The notes below the pieces were generated by a model that made no database searches, was not told the DNA's origin, and worked only from the letters and a program-made list of their open reading frames with translations. The position numbers were made by a program, and so were the translations under genes. A stretch of DNA of 39,454 nt from Bacillota bacterium. GTDB lineage: Bacteria > Bacillota > Clostridia > Christensenellales > CAG-138. The DNA lies in assembly GCA_023400985.1 (NCBI GenBank), contig JAEXEN010000024.1, forward strand, positions 1 through 39,454, written 5' to 3'. Shown here piece after piece: positions 1 through 7,653 of this stretch; position 1 is the first letter of the stretch, and each line of letters opens with the position of its first letter.

Positions 1-43
1 GATAAAAGCGCTTTCGGGCACAATGCCCGAAAGCGCTTTTATC
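1..43. terminator. Bidirectional intrinsic terminator
   Basis: A perfect inverted repeat with two 20-nt arms (1-20 and 24-43) and a 3-nt CAA loop. The outer part of the stem is A-rich on the left and T-rich on the right, so it can form a terminator hairpin with a U-tract in either direction. It lies 11 nt past the stop codon of the minus-strand OsmC-like gene and most likely ends that transcript. What lies to the left of the window is unknown. Confidence 0.85.
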
Positions 44-54
44 TGCACGACAGT

Positions 55-483
55 TTATTCCTTTGTGATCTCCGCTTCAGTGAAAACCTCCACGTTCCCC
101 TTGATCATTGCCCAAACAGGGCAATAGCTTTCCTCTGCGAGGCGTATGGTCTTTAAAAACTCCGCTTCGCTTGTGTCGGGGGAAGCGAGCGTGAATTTTA
201 GGCGGATGATTTTAAAGCTTGAAGGCGGCTCCTCGCTCCTTGCACCCTCGGCATGGATGGAAAAGCCGTGAACGGTCTTTCGCATCTTGTGGAGAATCGC
301 GAGCACCGTTCCTCCCGAGCAGGCGCAAAGACTCGTTAAAAACAGCTCCAGAGCCGACATGGTATCGCCCGCGCCATAGGGGGGGTTACTGTCGATTTCG
401 ACGGAGGGTTTTCCCTCTATGTCCGCTCTCAGGCGAACGCCTTTGTTGATAAGGCGGATATCCGCGATCACAGGTGCTTTCAT
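55..483 (-). CDS. OsmC/Ohr-family peroxiredoxin-like protein
   Basis: A 142-residue cytoplasmic protein of the OsmC/Ohr fold, a family of thiol-dependent peroxidases that reduce organic hydroperoxides. Two conserved cysteine sites are visible: the helix motif SLCACSGGT (C53/C55) and YCPVWAMIKG (C121), which matches the family's peroxidatic and resolving cysteine arrangement. The length is normal. A TTG 24 nt upstream would add eight residues, but the ATG at 483 has an AGGAG eight nt ahead of it and leaves a 20-nt gap to the upstream protease gene, so I prefer it. It is probably co-transcribed with the YugP-like protease. Many OsmC-like proteins of this subgroup have no proven substrate, so organic-peroxide resistance is inferred from the family. 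Confidence 0.85.
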   Translation of the reverse strand: MKAPVIADIRLINKGVRLRADIEGKPSVEIDSNPPYGAGDTMSALELFLTSLCACSGGTVLAILHKMRKTVHGFSIHAEGARSEEPPSSFKIIRLKFTLASPDTSEAEFLKTIRLAEESYCPVWAMIKGNVEVFTEAEITKE

Positions 484-503
484 GGCAGAATCTCCTGTTT
501 TAC

Positions 504-1205
504 TCAATTTCTGCGCGAACGGTTGGCGATGCTCAAAAAGCGAAGCAAGGTAACGAGGGAGGAGAGCACGGCTACCACATAGGTCATGGCGGCGGCGTTG
601 AGCACGCGCTTCACGCCTTCCGTTTCGTCGCGGCTGATATAGCCGCCCGAAGAAAGCATCTGCATGGCGCGGGTGGAGGCGTTGAGCTCCACGGGAAGCG
701 TTACGAGCTGGAAGAGCAAAACCGCGGCGTAGACGTACACGCCGATCATCGCGAGGCCGAACGCCTGCATGAAAGCGCCCGCGATCACGAGAACGGGGCC
801 CGCAAACGAGCCGAACTGAGCGATGGGGAGCACGGCGTTCCTGAGCCTGATGGGCATATAGCCCTCCTCGTGCTGCATCACGTGGCCGATCTCGTGCGCG
901 GCTACCGCAAGCGCCGCCACGGAGCCCTGCCCGTATACGGCGCTGCTCAAGCCCACCGTCTGTGTTTTGGGATTGTAATGGTCGGTGAGCCGCCCCTGCA
1001 CGGCGGCGACCTGTACGCGGCTCCCCGCATCGTCCAAAAGGCGCCGCGCCACGTCCTCCGCGTGAAGGCCCGATTCCGCGCTCACCCGGGAAAATTTCGA
1101 AAACGCGGAATTCATGCGCGCTTGTACGATCATACCGAGTATCATCACGGCGATCATGCCGAAAAGCCAGTAATCGTACCCGCCGCCGATGGTGTTGATG
1201 GGCAT
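504..1205 (-). CDS. YugP-like membrane zinc metallopeptidase
   Basis: A 233-residue putative neutral zinc peptidase of the YugP family (Zn_peptidase_2). A membrane segment at residues 13-29 precedes a cytoplasmic-looking core with a zinc-protease signature, AAHEIGHVMQH, in which H104, E105 and H108 are the expected metal ligands and base. HYNP at 76-79 is a conserved family motif. Two or three further hydrophobic segments occupy the C-terminal half (about 125-170 and 200-222). The ATG at 1205 is preceded by GGAAG. The family is widespread in Firmicutes but its physiological substrate is not established. It is the first gene of a probable two-gene unit with the OsmC-like gene. Confidence 0.88.
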   Translation of the reverse strand: MPINTIGGGYDYWLFGMIAVMILGMIVQARMNSAFSKFSRVSAESGLHAEDVARRLLDDAGSRVQVAAVQGRLTDHYNPKTQTVGLSSAVYGQGSVAALAVAAHEIGHVMQHEEGYMPIRLRNAVLPIAQFGSFAGPVLVIAGAFMQAFGLAMIGVYVYAAVLLFQLVTLPVELNASTRAMQMLSSGGYISRDETEGVKRVLNAAAMTYVVAVLSSLVTLLRFLSIANRSRRN

Positions 1206-1223
1206 AATGATCTTCCTTTTCCT

Positions 1224-1253
1224 TAAAGTAAGGGTTCGACTCCCCTTACCTTA
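1224..1253. repeat. Solo palindrome related to the 17253-17628 element ends
   Basis: An 11-bp inverted repeat with one mismatch (1224-1234 against 1243-1253) and an 8-nt loop. Its right-hand 24 nt (1230-1253) match 22 of 24 positions of the right end of the non-coding element at 17605-17628. It sits in the 5' leader of the YugP-like gene, between the likely promoter and the ribosome binding site, so the transcript would carry this hairpin. Confidence 0.7.
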
Positions 1254-1268
1254 TGTTTTTACACGCAT

Positions 1269-1277
1269 AGTATAGCA
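1269..1277 (-). promoter_or_regulatory. Extended -10 promoter for the YugP-like/OsmC unit
   Basis: On the minus strand the sequence reads TGCTATACT, an extended -10 element (TGn plus TATACT). No good -35 box is seen at 17 nt, which is common for extended -10 promoters. It gives a leader of about 55 nt before the protease start codon. Confidence 0.5.
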
Positions 1278-1389
1278 CGTTTTATGCTCCGATGCGCCGC
1301 AAACAAGGTTTGTTTGCTTTTCCTTCGCAAAAAGCACAAGGTGGAAAGGCTGTTCATAGAATATTTTATTGTTTTACGATAAAAATAGA

Positions 1390-1418
1390 TTGAGTTGCGA
1401 TAAGAGGCGTGCTAGAAT
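1390..1418 (+). promoter_or_regulatory. Sigma-A-type promoter of the DUF2975 operon
   Basis: TTGAGT (1390-1395), a 17-nt spacer and TAGAAT (1413-1418) form a good housekeeping promoter about 35 nt upstream of the DUF2975 start codon. It drives the three-gene module ending at 3551. Confidence 0.65.
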
Positions 1419-1452
1419 ATCCAAAACGGCATTTGTGGAGGTTTTATTTGTT

Positions 1453-1902
1453 ATGAAAAAGGGGCTTGCGCTCGCCACACAGATTCTTCTCTTCACGCTT
1501 CTTTTGTTTGTGCTGTTTTGCGTGGCGGCGCTCTATCTATGGCCGGCCGTGCAGGATGCATTCGGGGATTTTTACAGCGCGAGATGGGGAAAAGCGGGCA
1601 TGTTCGCGTTTTTGACCGCGGCGGGGCTGATGGCGTGTCATATATTAGCGGAGCTTCTGCTTGTGATGCGCACCGTGCAGGGCGACCCGTTCGTGCAAAG
1701 GAACGTCTACGCGTTTTCGCGCATGGGTGCGACGGCGGAGCTTGCGGGACTCTTGTTTTTGATAAAGTCCATCCTCGATTTTACGCCCATGACGGCGGTG
1801 TGCGCGCTCGTGATGCTCTTGAGCGGGTTGTTTGCGCTGGTGATGGCGGAGGTCTTCAAAAGAGCGGTCGATTTTAAGCAGGAAAACGACCTGACCATTT
1901 AG
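1453..1902 (+). CDS. DUF2975 family membrane protein
   Basis: A 149-residue protein with four hydrophobic segments (about residues 6-30, 46-68, 85-104 and 109-132) and a charged C-terminal tail ending KQENDLTI. The GDPFVQRN stretch near residue 76 and the tail are typical of DUF2975. The frame stays open upstream to 1369, but the ATG at 1453 has GGAGG at 1436-1441 and gives the usual family length. DUF2975 genes are commonly followed by a short YozG-like XRE regulator, as here, so the pair may form a membrane-sensor and DNA-binding switch. That partnership is inferred from gene order; no ligand or biochemical role is established for the family. Confidence 0.85.
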   Translation: MKKGLALATQILLFTLLLFVLFCVAALYLWPAVQDAFGDFYSARWGKAGMFAFLTAAGLMACHILAELLLVMRTVQGDPFVQRNVYAFSRMGATAELAGLLFLIKSILDFTPMTAVCALVMLLSGLFALVMAEVFKRAVDFKQENDLTI

Positions 1903-1913
1903 GAGGTGCGTCT

Positions 1914-2138
1914 ATGATCCGCGTCAATCTCGACGTGATGATGGCAAAACGCAAAATGAGTCTCACGGAGCTTTCGGAGCGGCTTTCCATCACGCAGGCG
2001 AACCTTTCCATATTAAAGACCGGCAAAGGGAAAGCGATACGCTTTTCCACGCTCGACGCGCTCTGCCGCGAATTGAACTGCCAGCCCGCGGACATCCTCG
2101 AATATGTGGAGGACGAGGGGCTCAAAAAGGAGGCGTAA
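1914..2138 (+). CDS. YozG-like XRE-family transcriptional regulator
   Basis: A 74-residue protein that is almost entirely a Cro/C1-type helix-turn-helix domain. MSLTELSERL and ITQANLSILK form the HTH, followed by IRFSTLDALCRELNCQPADI, the usual third helix region ending in the DIL motif. It starts 11 nt after the DUF2975 stop with a strong AGGAGG. It has no ligand-binding domain, so any signal probably comes from its membrane-protein neighbours. Likely autoregulates its operon (inference). Confidence 0.9.
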   Translation: MIRVNLDVMMAKRKMSLTELSERLSITQANLSILKTGKGKAIRFSTLDALCRELNCQPADILEYVEDEGLKKEA

Positions 2139-2141
2139 ACT

Positions 2142-3551
2142 ATGGAACAAAACGAGAAATGGCATCCGTCGGAGATCAACTATAAGCCTATGCCCAACGA
2201 GAAATGGGAATATACGAACGCGCAAAAAATATTGCTCGCGGTGGCGGTTTTGATGGGGATCGTGTTCGTGACGCTTATTTGGAACGAGAGGAACGACAGC
2301 CTTCAAAGCTTCGCTCTGCCCTACGCGATCTTTTGGGCGGTCTACCTTGCGGGGTATTACTGGATCGTGCCGAGGGCGAGGACCAACAAAGCGGGTTTCC
2401 TTCTTGCAGCCTGCGTTGCGCTTCTTTTTATCCGCTACGCGCTGTATGCGGAAAGAACGCTCGGCCTGCTCAATTTTTTCGCGATACCGCTCCTTCTCAT
2501 GCTGCACGCGGTGGTATGCTCGTTTCGGGCGGCGCCCGGCTGCGACGGGGAATATGCGGTGCAGTTTTTTGCGGGCTTTTTCGTGAGGCCGTTTTCCTCC
2601 ATCCCGCGGTTTTTCGGCGCGTTCGCCGCGCTGGTCCACAAAAAGGAAGGGAGCAAGAGAAGCGGCGTAGCCATGGGGCTTCTCATAGGCCTGCCGCTGG
2701 CGGCGCTTGTGCTCGCGCTTTTGGTGAGCGCCGATTCGGTATTTTCCTACTATGTGGGGCGGCTGTTTGAGGGCTGGTCGGTCGCGGATGTGTTTTGGCG
2801 GACGGTGCTCGCTCTTATCGTGGCGTTTTTGTTCTACTCGTTTTTATTCAACACCGCGTGGGGGAAGCTGCCCGTACGTACGGAGCCGTACCCGCAAAAA
2901 ATAGAACCTGCCACGCTCCATACGGTGATCGCGCTTTTGCTTGCGGTTTACCTTGTGTTCGGCTATGTGCAGTTTTTCTATCTTACGGGCCTTAGCGGCC
3001 TGCCCGCGGGGCTTACGTATTCGGAATACGCGGTGCGCGGCTTCAACGAGCTTTTGGTCGTGGCGCTCATCAACCTGGGGCTTTATGCGCTCACGCTGCG
3101 CTTTGAAAAGGAGCATAAGGCAAAGCGCGTGTTTTTGATGCTGCTCCTCGTCGCGACGGCGCTCATCCTTTATTCGGGCGCTTCAAGGCTTCTCATGTAC
3201 ATCGGCGCATACGCGCTCACGACGAGCCGCATACTTTCGTTTTGGTTCATTTTGTTCCTTGCGGTCGCGACGGTCCTTTGCGGCGTGCGGCTGTATAGAA
3301 ATAAATTGCGGCTCATCCGCGCGGTCACGGTCGCGTTTATCGCGATGTACCTTGCGCTGAGCTTTTTGAACCTCGACGCCATGATCGCGAAAAGCGTGCT
3401 TGCGCGCGCCGAAATTCGCGGCGAACTCGGCGCGGGCGACGCGGATTATCTCCGCTACGGGCTTTCGTCCGACGCGAAGCCCGTTTTAAAGGCAAGCAAA
3501 TTCAAATACGATATCTATTACGATGTGGAGCCGGCGGATTTAGGAGAATAA
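2142..3551 (+). CDS. DUF4173/DUF4153-type polytopic membrane protein
   Basis: A 469-residue integral membrane protein with about ten to twelve hydrophobic helices covering residues 28-400, a short charged N-terminus, and a C-terminal soluble tail with AGDADYLRYGLSSDAKPVL. The YSEYAVRGFNELLVVALINL stretch near residues 290-309 and the tail resemble DUF4173/DUF4153 proteins of Firmicutes and Actinobacteria. Its start lies 3 nt after the XRE gene stop, with its AGGAGG inside that gene, so the two are translationally linked. No function is established for the family. The DUF2975-XRE-DUF4173 order suggests a self-contained membrane module. I am sure it is a membrane protein and less sure of the DUF number. 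Confidence 0.75.
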   Translation: MEQNEKWHPSEINYKPMPNEKWEYTNAQKILLAVAVLMGIVFVTLIWNERNDSLQSFALPYAIFWAVYLAGYYWIVPRARTNKAGFLLAACVALLFIRYALYAERTLGLLNFFAIPLLLMLHAVVCSFRAAPGCDGEYAVQFFAGFFVRPFSSIPRFFGAFAALVHKKEGSKRSGVAMGLLIGLPLAALVLALLVSADSVFSYYVGRLFEGWSVADVFWRTVLALIVAFLFYSFLFNTAWGKLPVRTEPYPQKIEPATLHTVIALLLAVYLVFGYVQFFYLTGLSGLPAGLTYSEYAVRGFNELLVVALINLGLYALTLRFEKEHKAKRVFLMLLLVATALILYSGASRLLMYIGAYALTTSRILSFWFILFLAVATVLCGVRLYRNKLRLIRAVTVAFIAMYLALSFLNLDAMIAKSVLARAEIRGELGAGDADYLRYGLSSDAKPVLKASKFKYDIYYDVEPADLGE

Positions 3552-3601
3552 AGGCGCATCCCGATAGGGGCATTTTATGAATCGCGGGTCTTGCTTGGTT
3601 G

Positions 3602-3634
3602 AGGCAGACAGCAGATTAAGCTGTCTGCCTTTTG
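3602..3634 (+). terminator. Intrinsic terminator after the DUF2975-XRE-DUF4173 module
   Basis: An 11-bp perfect stem (3602-3612 with 3620-3630) and a 7-nt loop, followed by TTTTG. It lies 50 nt beyond the membrane protein stop codon and separates it from the amidohydrolase promoter. Confidence 0.75.
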
Positions 3635-3641
3635 TGAGATG

Positions 3642-3670
3642 TTTACGAACAAGTCGGATTATGCTAATAT
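3642..3670 (+). promoter_or_regulatory. Candidate promoter of the D-aminoacylase-like gene
   Basis: TTTACG (3642-3647), 17 nt and TAATAT (3665-3670) form a plausible housekeeping promoter just after the terminator. It would give a leader of about 65 nt before the start codon. Confidence 0.45.
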
Positions 3671-3742
3671 CAAGACAACTTATCGATATATGTAAGGAAC
3701 AGCCTTTATCTGTCACGATACATACTGTCGGGAGGCGATTTT

Positions 3743-5353
3743 ATGCTAACGTTACTGAAAAACGGCATCATTATGGATGGAAGCGGAGAGACCTCCCATG
3801 TCGGGTCCGTGTTGGTGGAGGATGCGGTCATCAAGGATGTAATAAAAGGAGCCGCAATCGATAGCTTTGACGGCAGGGTGATCGACTGCGCCGGCAAGGC
3901 GATCGCCCCCGGCTTTATCGACGCGCATTCCCATAATGACTGGTATGCCGCACGCAAGGACCCCGTACCTTATTTTAAAAGCTTTGCCGAACAGGGCATC
4001 ACCTCCCAGGTAACGGGAAACTGCGGCTTTTCGCCCTTTGGCTACGAAGCGGATACCCCTTTTAAAAACTTGCTTGGCAGCGGTTTATTTGAGACGGGCG
4101 AGGTATATGGCGACTATTCTACCTTTCGCGGCTGGCGTGAAACGGCGGAAAAGACGACGCCGTTGAACCTGGTTCCGCTGCAAGGCCACGGATCGATCAG
4201 AATCGGCTTATCGGGTTATGAGAACCGCGCTTTTACCGGGGAAGAAATGTCAATGCATGATTCCAAGCTGGAAGAGTCGCTCGATCAGGGGGCATTTGGA
4301 TTATCCTTCGGCCTGATGTACGAACCGGATCGTTATGCCACCTTAGATGAACTGGACAAAGCGGCTAAAATAACCGCTAAAAAAGGCGGGATCATAACGG
4401 TGCATTCGAGAGCGCAGTCCGCGGCCTCCACCTCCTATAGCCCCCCGATCGGCGGTGAACCGCATAATCTGCGCGCCTTGAAGGAAATGATAGAGCTTAC
4501 CAGACGGACCGGGGTCCGCATGCAGTATTCTCATCATATCTTCGTAGGGAAATCCACCTGGAAAACAGTGGATCAAAGTCTTGCGCTGATCGATAAAGCG
4601 CGTGCGGAAGGGCTGGATTTTTCTTACGATTTATACTCTATGACCTTTGGGGTGTCGGTGATAACGGTCGTTCTTCCCAGCTGGTATCTGTCCATGCCGG
4701 CAGCCGAACAGAAAAAGCGGCTTACCAAAATGCGCCTCGGTGTGGAGATCGGAATTACGAAGCGCGCGCTTGGTTTTGGCTTTGAGGATATCCAGGTTGC
4801 CTGGGCCGGTGAAAAGGCTAAGGACATCTGCGGCAAGCGTATCAGCGAACTGGCTAAGGAATGGAAGCTTAGCGAGCTGGACGCCTATCTTAAGGTGGTG
4901 GAGTTGAGCGAGGGTAAGGGCAGGGTGAATATGTACCGCTATTATGATGAGCCCGATATTTATAAATTGGTAAAGCACGAGCCCTCGCTTTTGATGACCG
5001 ATGCCTGGATCGAGGAAAACGGTATCCAGAATGCCGCCGCATATTCCTGCTTCCCGAAATTCTTAGCTCTGTCGCGCGAAAATAAGACGATCTCGATGGA
5101 GAAAACCGTTCGTAAGATGTCGGGAGCAATTGCCGATCGGTTTCATGTTGCAAACCGCGGATATCTCCACGGCGGTTATGCGGCGGATATTACGGTGTTC
5201 GATCCCGAGACAGTTCAAGCAAAGGGCGATTCACCGGAACGTCCCGAGGGGATCTTACATGTGTTTGTAAACGGAGTGCAGATCGTTGAGAATGGCCTTG
5301 CGAATGATAATATGGCAAAAGGACCGGGAACCATCGTATGTAAACTGCGATAA
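3743..5353 (+). CDS. N-acyl-D-amino-acid deacylase (D-aminoacylase family amidohydrolase)
   Basis: A 536-residue zinc amidohydrolase that should hydrolyse N-acyl-D-amino acids (or a related N-acyl compound) to the free D-amino acid and a carboxylate. The TIM-barrel metal site is intact: AHSHND (H62, H64), TGNCGF (C94, the bridging cysteine typical of D-aminoacylases), TVHSRAQ (H221), QYSHH (H264/H265) and LLMTD (D420). The small beta-sandwich is built from the N-terminus (1-55) and C-terminus (about 478-536, GGYAADITVFDPE). There is no signal peptide, so it is cytoplasmic. GGGAGG precedes the ATG. It is monocistronic and converges on the TSCPD gene. Its codon use and base composition look more AT-rich than the flanking genes, so it may have been acquired horizontally. 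N-acyl-D-glutamate or D-aspartate deacylase activity is possible. Confidence 0.85.
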   Translation: MLTLLKNGIIMDGSGETSHVGSVLVEDAVIKDVIKGAAIDSFDGRVIDCAGKAIAPGFIDAHSHNDWYAARKDPVPYFKSFAEQGITSQVTGNCGFSPFGYEADTPFKNLLGSGLFETGEVYGDYSTFRGWRETAEKTTPLNLVPLQGHGSIRIGLSGYENRAFTGEEMSMHDSKLEESLDQGAFGLSFGLMYEPDRYATLDELDKAAKITAKKGGIITVHSRAQSAASTSYSPPIGGEPHNLRALKEMIELTRRTGVRMQYSHHIFVGKSTWKTVDQSLALIDKARAEGLDFSYDLYSMTFGVSVITVVLPSWYLSMPAAEQKKRLTKMRLGVEIGITKRALGFGFEDIQVAWAGEKAKDICGKRISELAKEWKLSELDAYLKVVELSEGKGRVNMYRYYDEPDIYKLVKHEPSLLMTDAWIEENGIQNAAAYSCFPKFLALSRENKTISMEKTVRKMSGAIADRFHVANRGYLHGGYAADITVFDPETVQAKGDSPERPEGILHVFVNGVQIVENGLANDNMAKGPGTIVCKLR

Positions 5354-5373
5354 TTTCCCTGCTAAGCCGGTAC

Positions 5374-5637
5374 TTATCCTGCCTTTTTCACCCTTTCGAT
5401 CTCATCCTTCAGCGCCCTCGCGAGCTGATCGCTGCAGGAAGTCGAATTCGCGCCGCAGCGGATGCCGGAAAGAAGGTCAATAAGCTCGTCCGCCGTACGG
5501 CCCTCGCAAAGCTTGCCGATGGCCTGCAAATTGCCGTCGCAACCGTCGGTGAAGGTAAGGCCGCGGACGCGCCCGTCGGTGATGTCGAAGTCGATCCTGC
5601 TCGAGCAGACGCCCTTGGGATAAAAGGTGTGATGCAT
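5374..5637 (-). CDS. TSCPD domain protein (TIGR03905-like)
   Basis: An 87-residue cytoplasmic protein. The C-terminal half contains the signature TSCSDQLARAL (a TSCPD variant), and CSSRIDFDI and CDGNLQAIG carry further cysteines, so metal or thiol chemistry is likely. Free-standing TSCPD proteins of this length are frequent in Clostridia and resemble the C-terminal zinc-binding tail of class II ribonucleotide reductases, but their role is not established. The ATG at 5637 has GGAGG six nt upstream. The frame remains open for 19 more codons into dapF, but without a better start. It lies 25 nt downstream of dapF and is probably co-transcribed. Confidence 0.8.
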   Translation of the reverse strand: MHHTFYPKGVCSSRIDFDITDGRVRGLTFTDGCDGNLQAIGKLCEGRTADELIDLLSGIRCGANSTSCSDQLARALKDEIERVKKAG

Positions 5638-5662
5638 GGTTCCTCCGAAAAGAAGATAGTTT

Positions 5663-6499
5663 TTATTTTTGAAAAAGGTCGATTTCGCCCTCATAAACGG
5701 ATGCGGCGGGGCCTGTCATGTAAACGGCGCCGTCCTCGGTCCAGTCGATCAAAAGCGTGCCGAGCGCGAGATGCGCGTTCACCCTGCGACCCGTCAGGCC
5801 CGAAAGCGCGCAGCAGACCGCGGCGCTTGATGCGCCCGTGCCGCAGGCGAGCGTCATTCCGCAGCCGCGCTCCCATGTGCGCACGCGGATGTTTTCGGAA
5901 TCGAGTACTTGCGTGAAGTTCACGTTAGTCTTTTTCGGAAACTGCGGAAACGTTTCTATGGCGGGGCCGCAGCTAAGAACATCCGCTTCGCTTACATGAT
6001 CCGTGAATACCACCGTATGCGGTACGCCCAAAAGTATTGTGGAGTAGGTAAATTCGCGGCCCGATACGGCGAGCGTTTGGTTTAGGCAGGTACCCGTGCC
6101 CGTCACGGGTATTTTTTCGCGTTCGAGCACAGGTTTCCCCATGTTGATGGTAACGGTCTTTGCAATGCCATTTTCGGCCGAAAGGGAAATTTCCATGATG
6201 CCCGCGAGCGTTTCCACGCTGAAAACTTCCGCTTGCACGATTTTACTGTCGTAAACGTACTTGGCGAAGCAGCGTATGCCGTTGCCGCACATTTCGGCCT
6301 CGCTCCCGTCACTGTTGAAGATGCGCATTTGCGCAATGGCGCACGCGGAATTTTGCACGAGTATCACGCCGTCGCCGCCTATGCCGGTGCGCCTGTCGCA
6401 AAGCGTTCTGCTAAGCCGGCTAAAGTCGGAAAGGGCCTTTGCGCGGTCGTCGATCACGATAAAATCGTTGCCGAGCCCGTGCATTTTCGTAAAACGCAT
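5663..6499 (-). CDS. dapF: Diaminopimelate epimerase
   Basis: A 278-residue cytoplasmic enzyme that converts LL-diaminopimelate to the meso form for lysine and peptidoglycan synthesis. It works without a cofactor, using two cysteines that are both present in canonical context: AEMCGNGIRC (C71) and GCGMTLACGTGAS (C219). The N-terminus FTKMHGLGNDFIVID is diagnostic, and the length matches the family. GGAGGG precedes the ATG. It heads a two-gene minus-strand unit with the TSCPD gene. No other lysine genes are nearby. Confidence 0.97.
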   Translation of the reverse strand: MRFTKMHGLGNDFIVIDDRAKALSDFSRLSRTLCDRRTGIGGDGVILVQNSACAIAQMRIFNSDGSEAEMCGNGIRCFAKYVYDSKIVQAEVFSVETLAGIMEISLSAENGIAKTVTINMGKPVLEREKIPVTGTGTCLNQTLAVSGREFTYSTILLGVPHTVVFTDHVSEADVLSCGPAIETFPQFPKKTNVNFTQVLDSENIRVRTWERGCGMTLACGTGASSAAVCCALSGLTGRRVNAHLALGTLLIDWTEDGAVYMTGPAASVYEGEIDLFQK

Positions 6500-6534
6500 A
6501 ATAACGCCCTCCGTTTTCCGCGGTTTTCCTGTTC

Positions 6535-6564
6535 ATTATACTATGCGCATGGCTCTTAAAACAA
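6535..6564 (-). promoter_or_regulatory. Promoter of dapF
   Basis: On the minus strand, TTGTTT, an 18-nt spacer and a perfect TATAAT (6535-6540) lie about 35 nt upstream of the dapF start codon. The divergent stretch 6565-6749 holds no gene; TTTACG-17-TTTTAT at 6687-6715 is a weak candidate promoter for the lipid kinase operon. Confidence 0.6.
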
Positions 6565-6749
6565 GCAAACGGCGCGGCCCGCAGCCACATTTACACGAAA
6601 ATTCACAGGATATGCCTGTACAACAGGGGCTTTTTGGATTATCATAAAACATACCTGTGCAGGGATTTGTGCGGGGGCTTTCTAAGTTTACGCCAAAAAG
6701 CGAGCGTCCTTTTATTTAGAAAGGCGCCGGGGGAAGGACTTACGAACGG

Positions 6750-7634
6750 ATGGAACGTCTGTACTTCATCGTCAATATTCTTGCGGGCGGGGGCCGCTGC
6801 GAAACATGCTTCAAACAGGTCGAGGCTGAGCTTGCCGCAAGGAATATCCCCTACGAATGCGCGGTGACACAATACCGCGCTCACGCGGTGGAGCTCGCGA
6901 AGGCCGCTTACGAAAGCGGCGAGCGCACCATCGTCGCAGTGGGGGGCGACGGTACGGTCAACGAGGTCGCGTCGGTGCTTGCAGGCACCGAGGCCGTGAT
7001 GGGCGTAATGCCTTTCGGCACGGGCAACGATCTTGCGCGGGTGCTGAATTTCCCCACCGAGCCCAAGGCGGCGCTTGAAGCGATCCTTTTAGGGAACGTG
7101 CGGCGCATGGACGCGGCCGATGCGAACGGCCATTTCTTCATCAATGTGGCGGGCTTCGGCTTCGATGTGGACGTGCTCGTCTGCACGGAGAAGCATAAAA
7201 AACGCTATAGGGGCATGCTCCCGTACCTTCTCGGCATATTGGACGCACTGGTCCATTTAAAGGCTTTGCCGGTCCGCATACATTTGGGGGACGGATCGGT
7301 CAAGGAGATGGATGCGCTCTTGATCGCCGTCGGCAACGGCGCGTATTTTGGCGGCGGCATGAAGGTCGCGCCCGAGGCCGATCCGTTTGACGGCGCGTTC
7401 GATGTGTGCGTCGTGCACAAGGTGTCGCGGCTGAAATTTATAAAGCTTTTACCTCGCTTCATCAAAGGGACCCATATCGGGCTGTCGGTCATTGAATATT
7501 TCAGGGCGTCCGAGCTGTATGTGGAAGGTCCTCAGTATAGCGTCATCGACGTGGACGGAGAGCTCTACTCGCATGCGCCCGCGCGCTTTACGCTGAAAAA
7601 GCAGGCCGTGAATATGATTGTGGGCGCGAAATAG
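6750..7634 (+). CDS. YegS/BmrU-type diacylglycerol kinase-family lipid kinase, copy 1
   Basis: A 294-residue lipid kinase expected to phosphorylate diacylglycerol or a related lipid at the membrane surface with ATP. The catalytic domain shows GGDGTVNEV (about residues 65-73), PFGTGNDLAR (about 89-98) and a C-terminal VDGE that carries the usual acidic residues of the DagK/YegS fold. The N-terminal nucleotide-binding motif reads VNILAGGGR where most members have NPxxG. The next gene is a clear diverged tandem paralogue. The GGGGGAAGG upstream is purine-rich. It opens a long co-directional gene run that includes other membrane-lipid proteins. Substrate unproven. Confidence 0.88.
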   Translation: MERLYFIVNILAGGGRCETCFKQVEAELAARNIPYECAVTQYRAHAVELAKAAYESGERTIVAVGGDGTVNEVASVLAGTEAVMGVMPFGTGNDLARVLNFPTEPKAALEAILLGNVRRMDAADANGHFFINVAGFGFDVDVLVCTEKHKKRYRGMLPYLLGILDALVHLKALPVRIHLGDGSVKEMDALLIAVGNGAYFGGGMKVAPEADPFDGAFDVCVVHKVSRLKFIKLLPRFIKGTHIGLSVIEYFRASELYVEGPQYSVIDVDGELYSHAPARFTLKKQAVNMIVGAK

Positions 7635-7653
7635 AGCGAGCGCGAGGTAAATT

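Noticed and set aside
474..1226. A 250-codon open frame on the plus strand antisense to the YugP-like gene
   Set aside because: No ribosome binding site, and a composition dominated by His/Arg/Gly typical of the antisense frame of a GC-rich gene; the opposite strand has a clear HEXXH protease.
1230..1253. GGGTTCGACTCCC resembles the T-arm and loop of a tRNA
   Set aside because: No D-arm, anticodon arm or acceptor stem can be built around it; the similar copy at 17605 also lacks them, so it is treated as a repeat end.
2013..2639. A 208-codon minus-strand frame over the XRE and DUF4173 genes
   Set aside because: Shadow frame rich in Arg/Pro/His; overlaps two well supported genes and has no recognisable domain.
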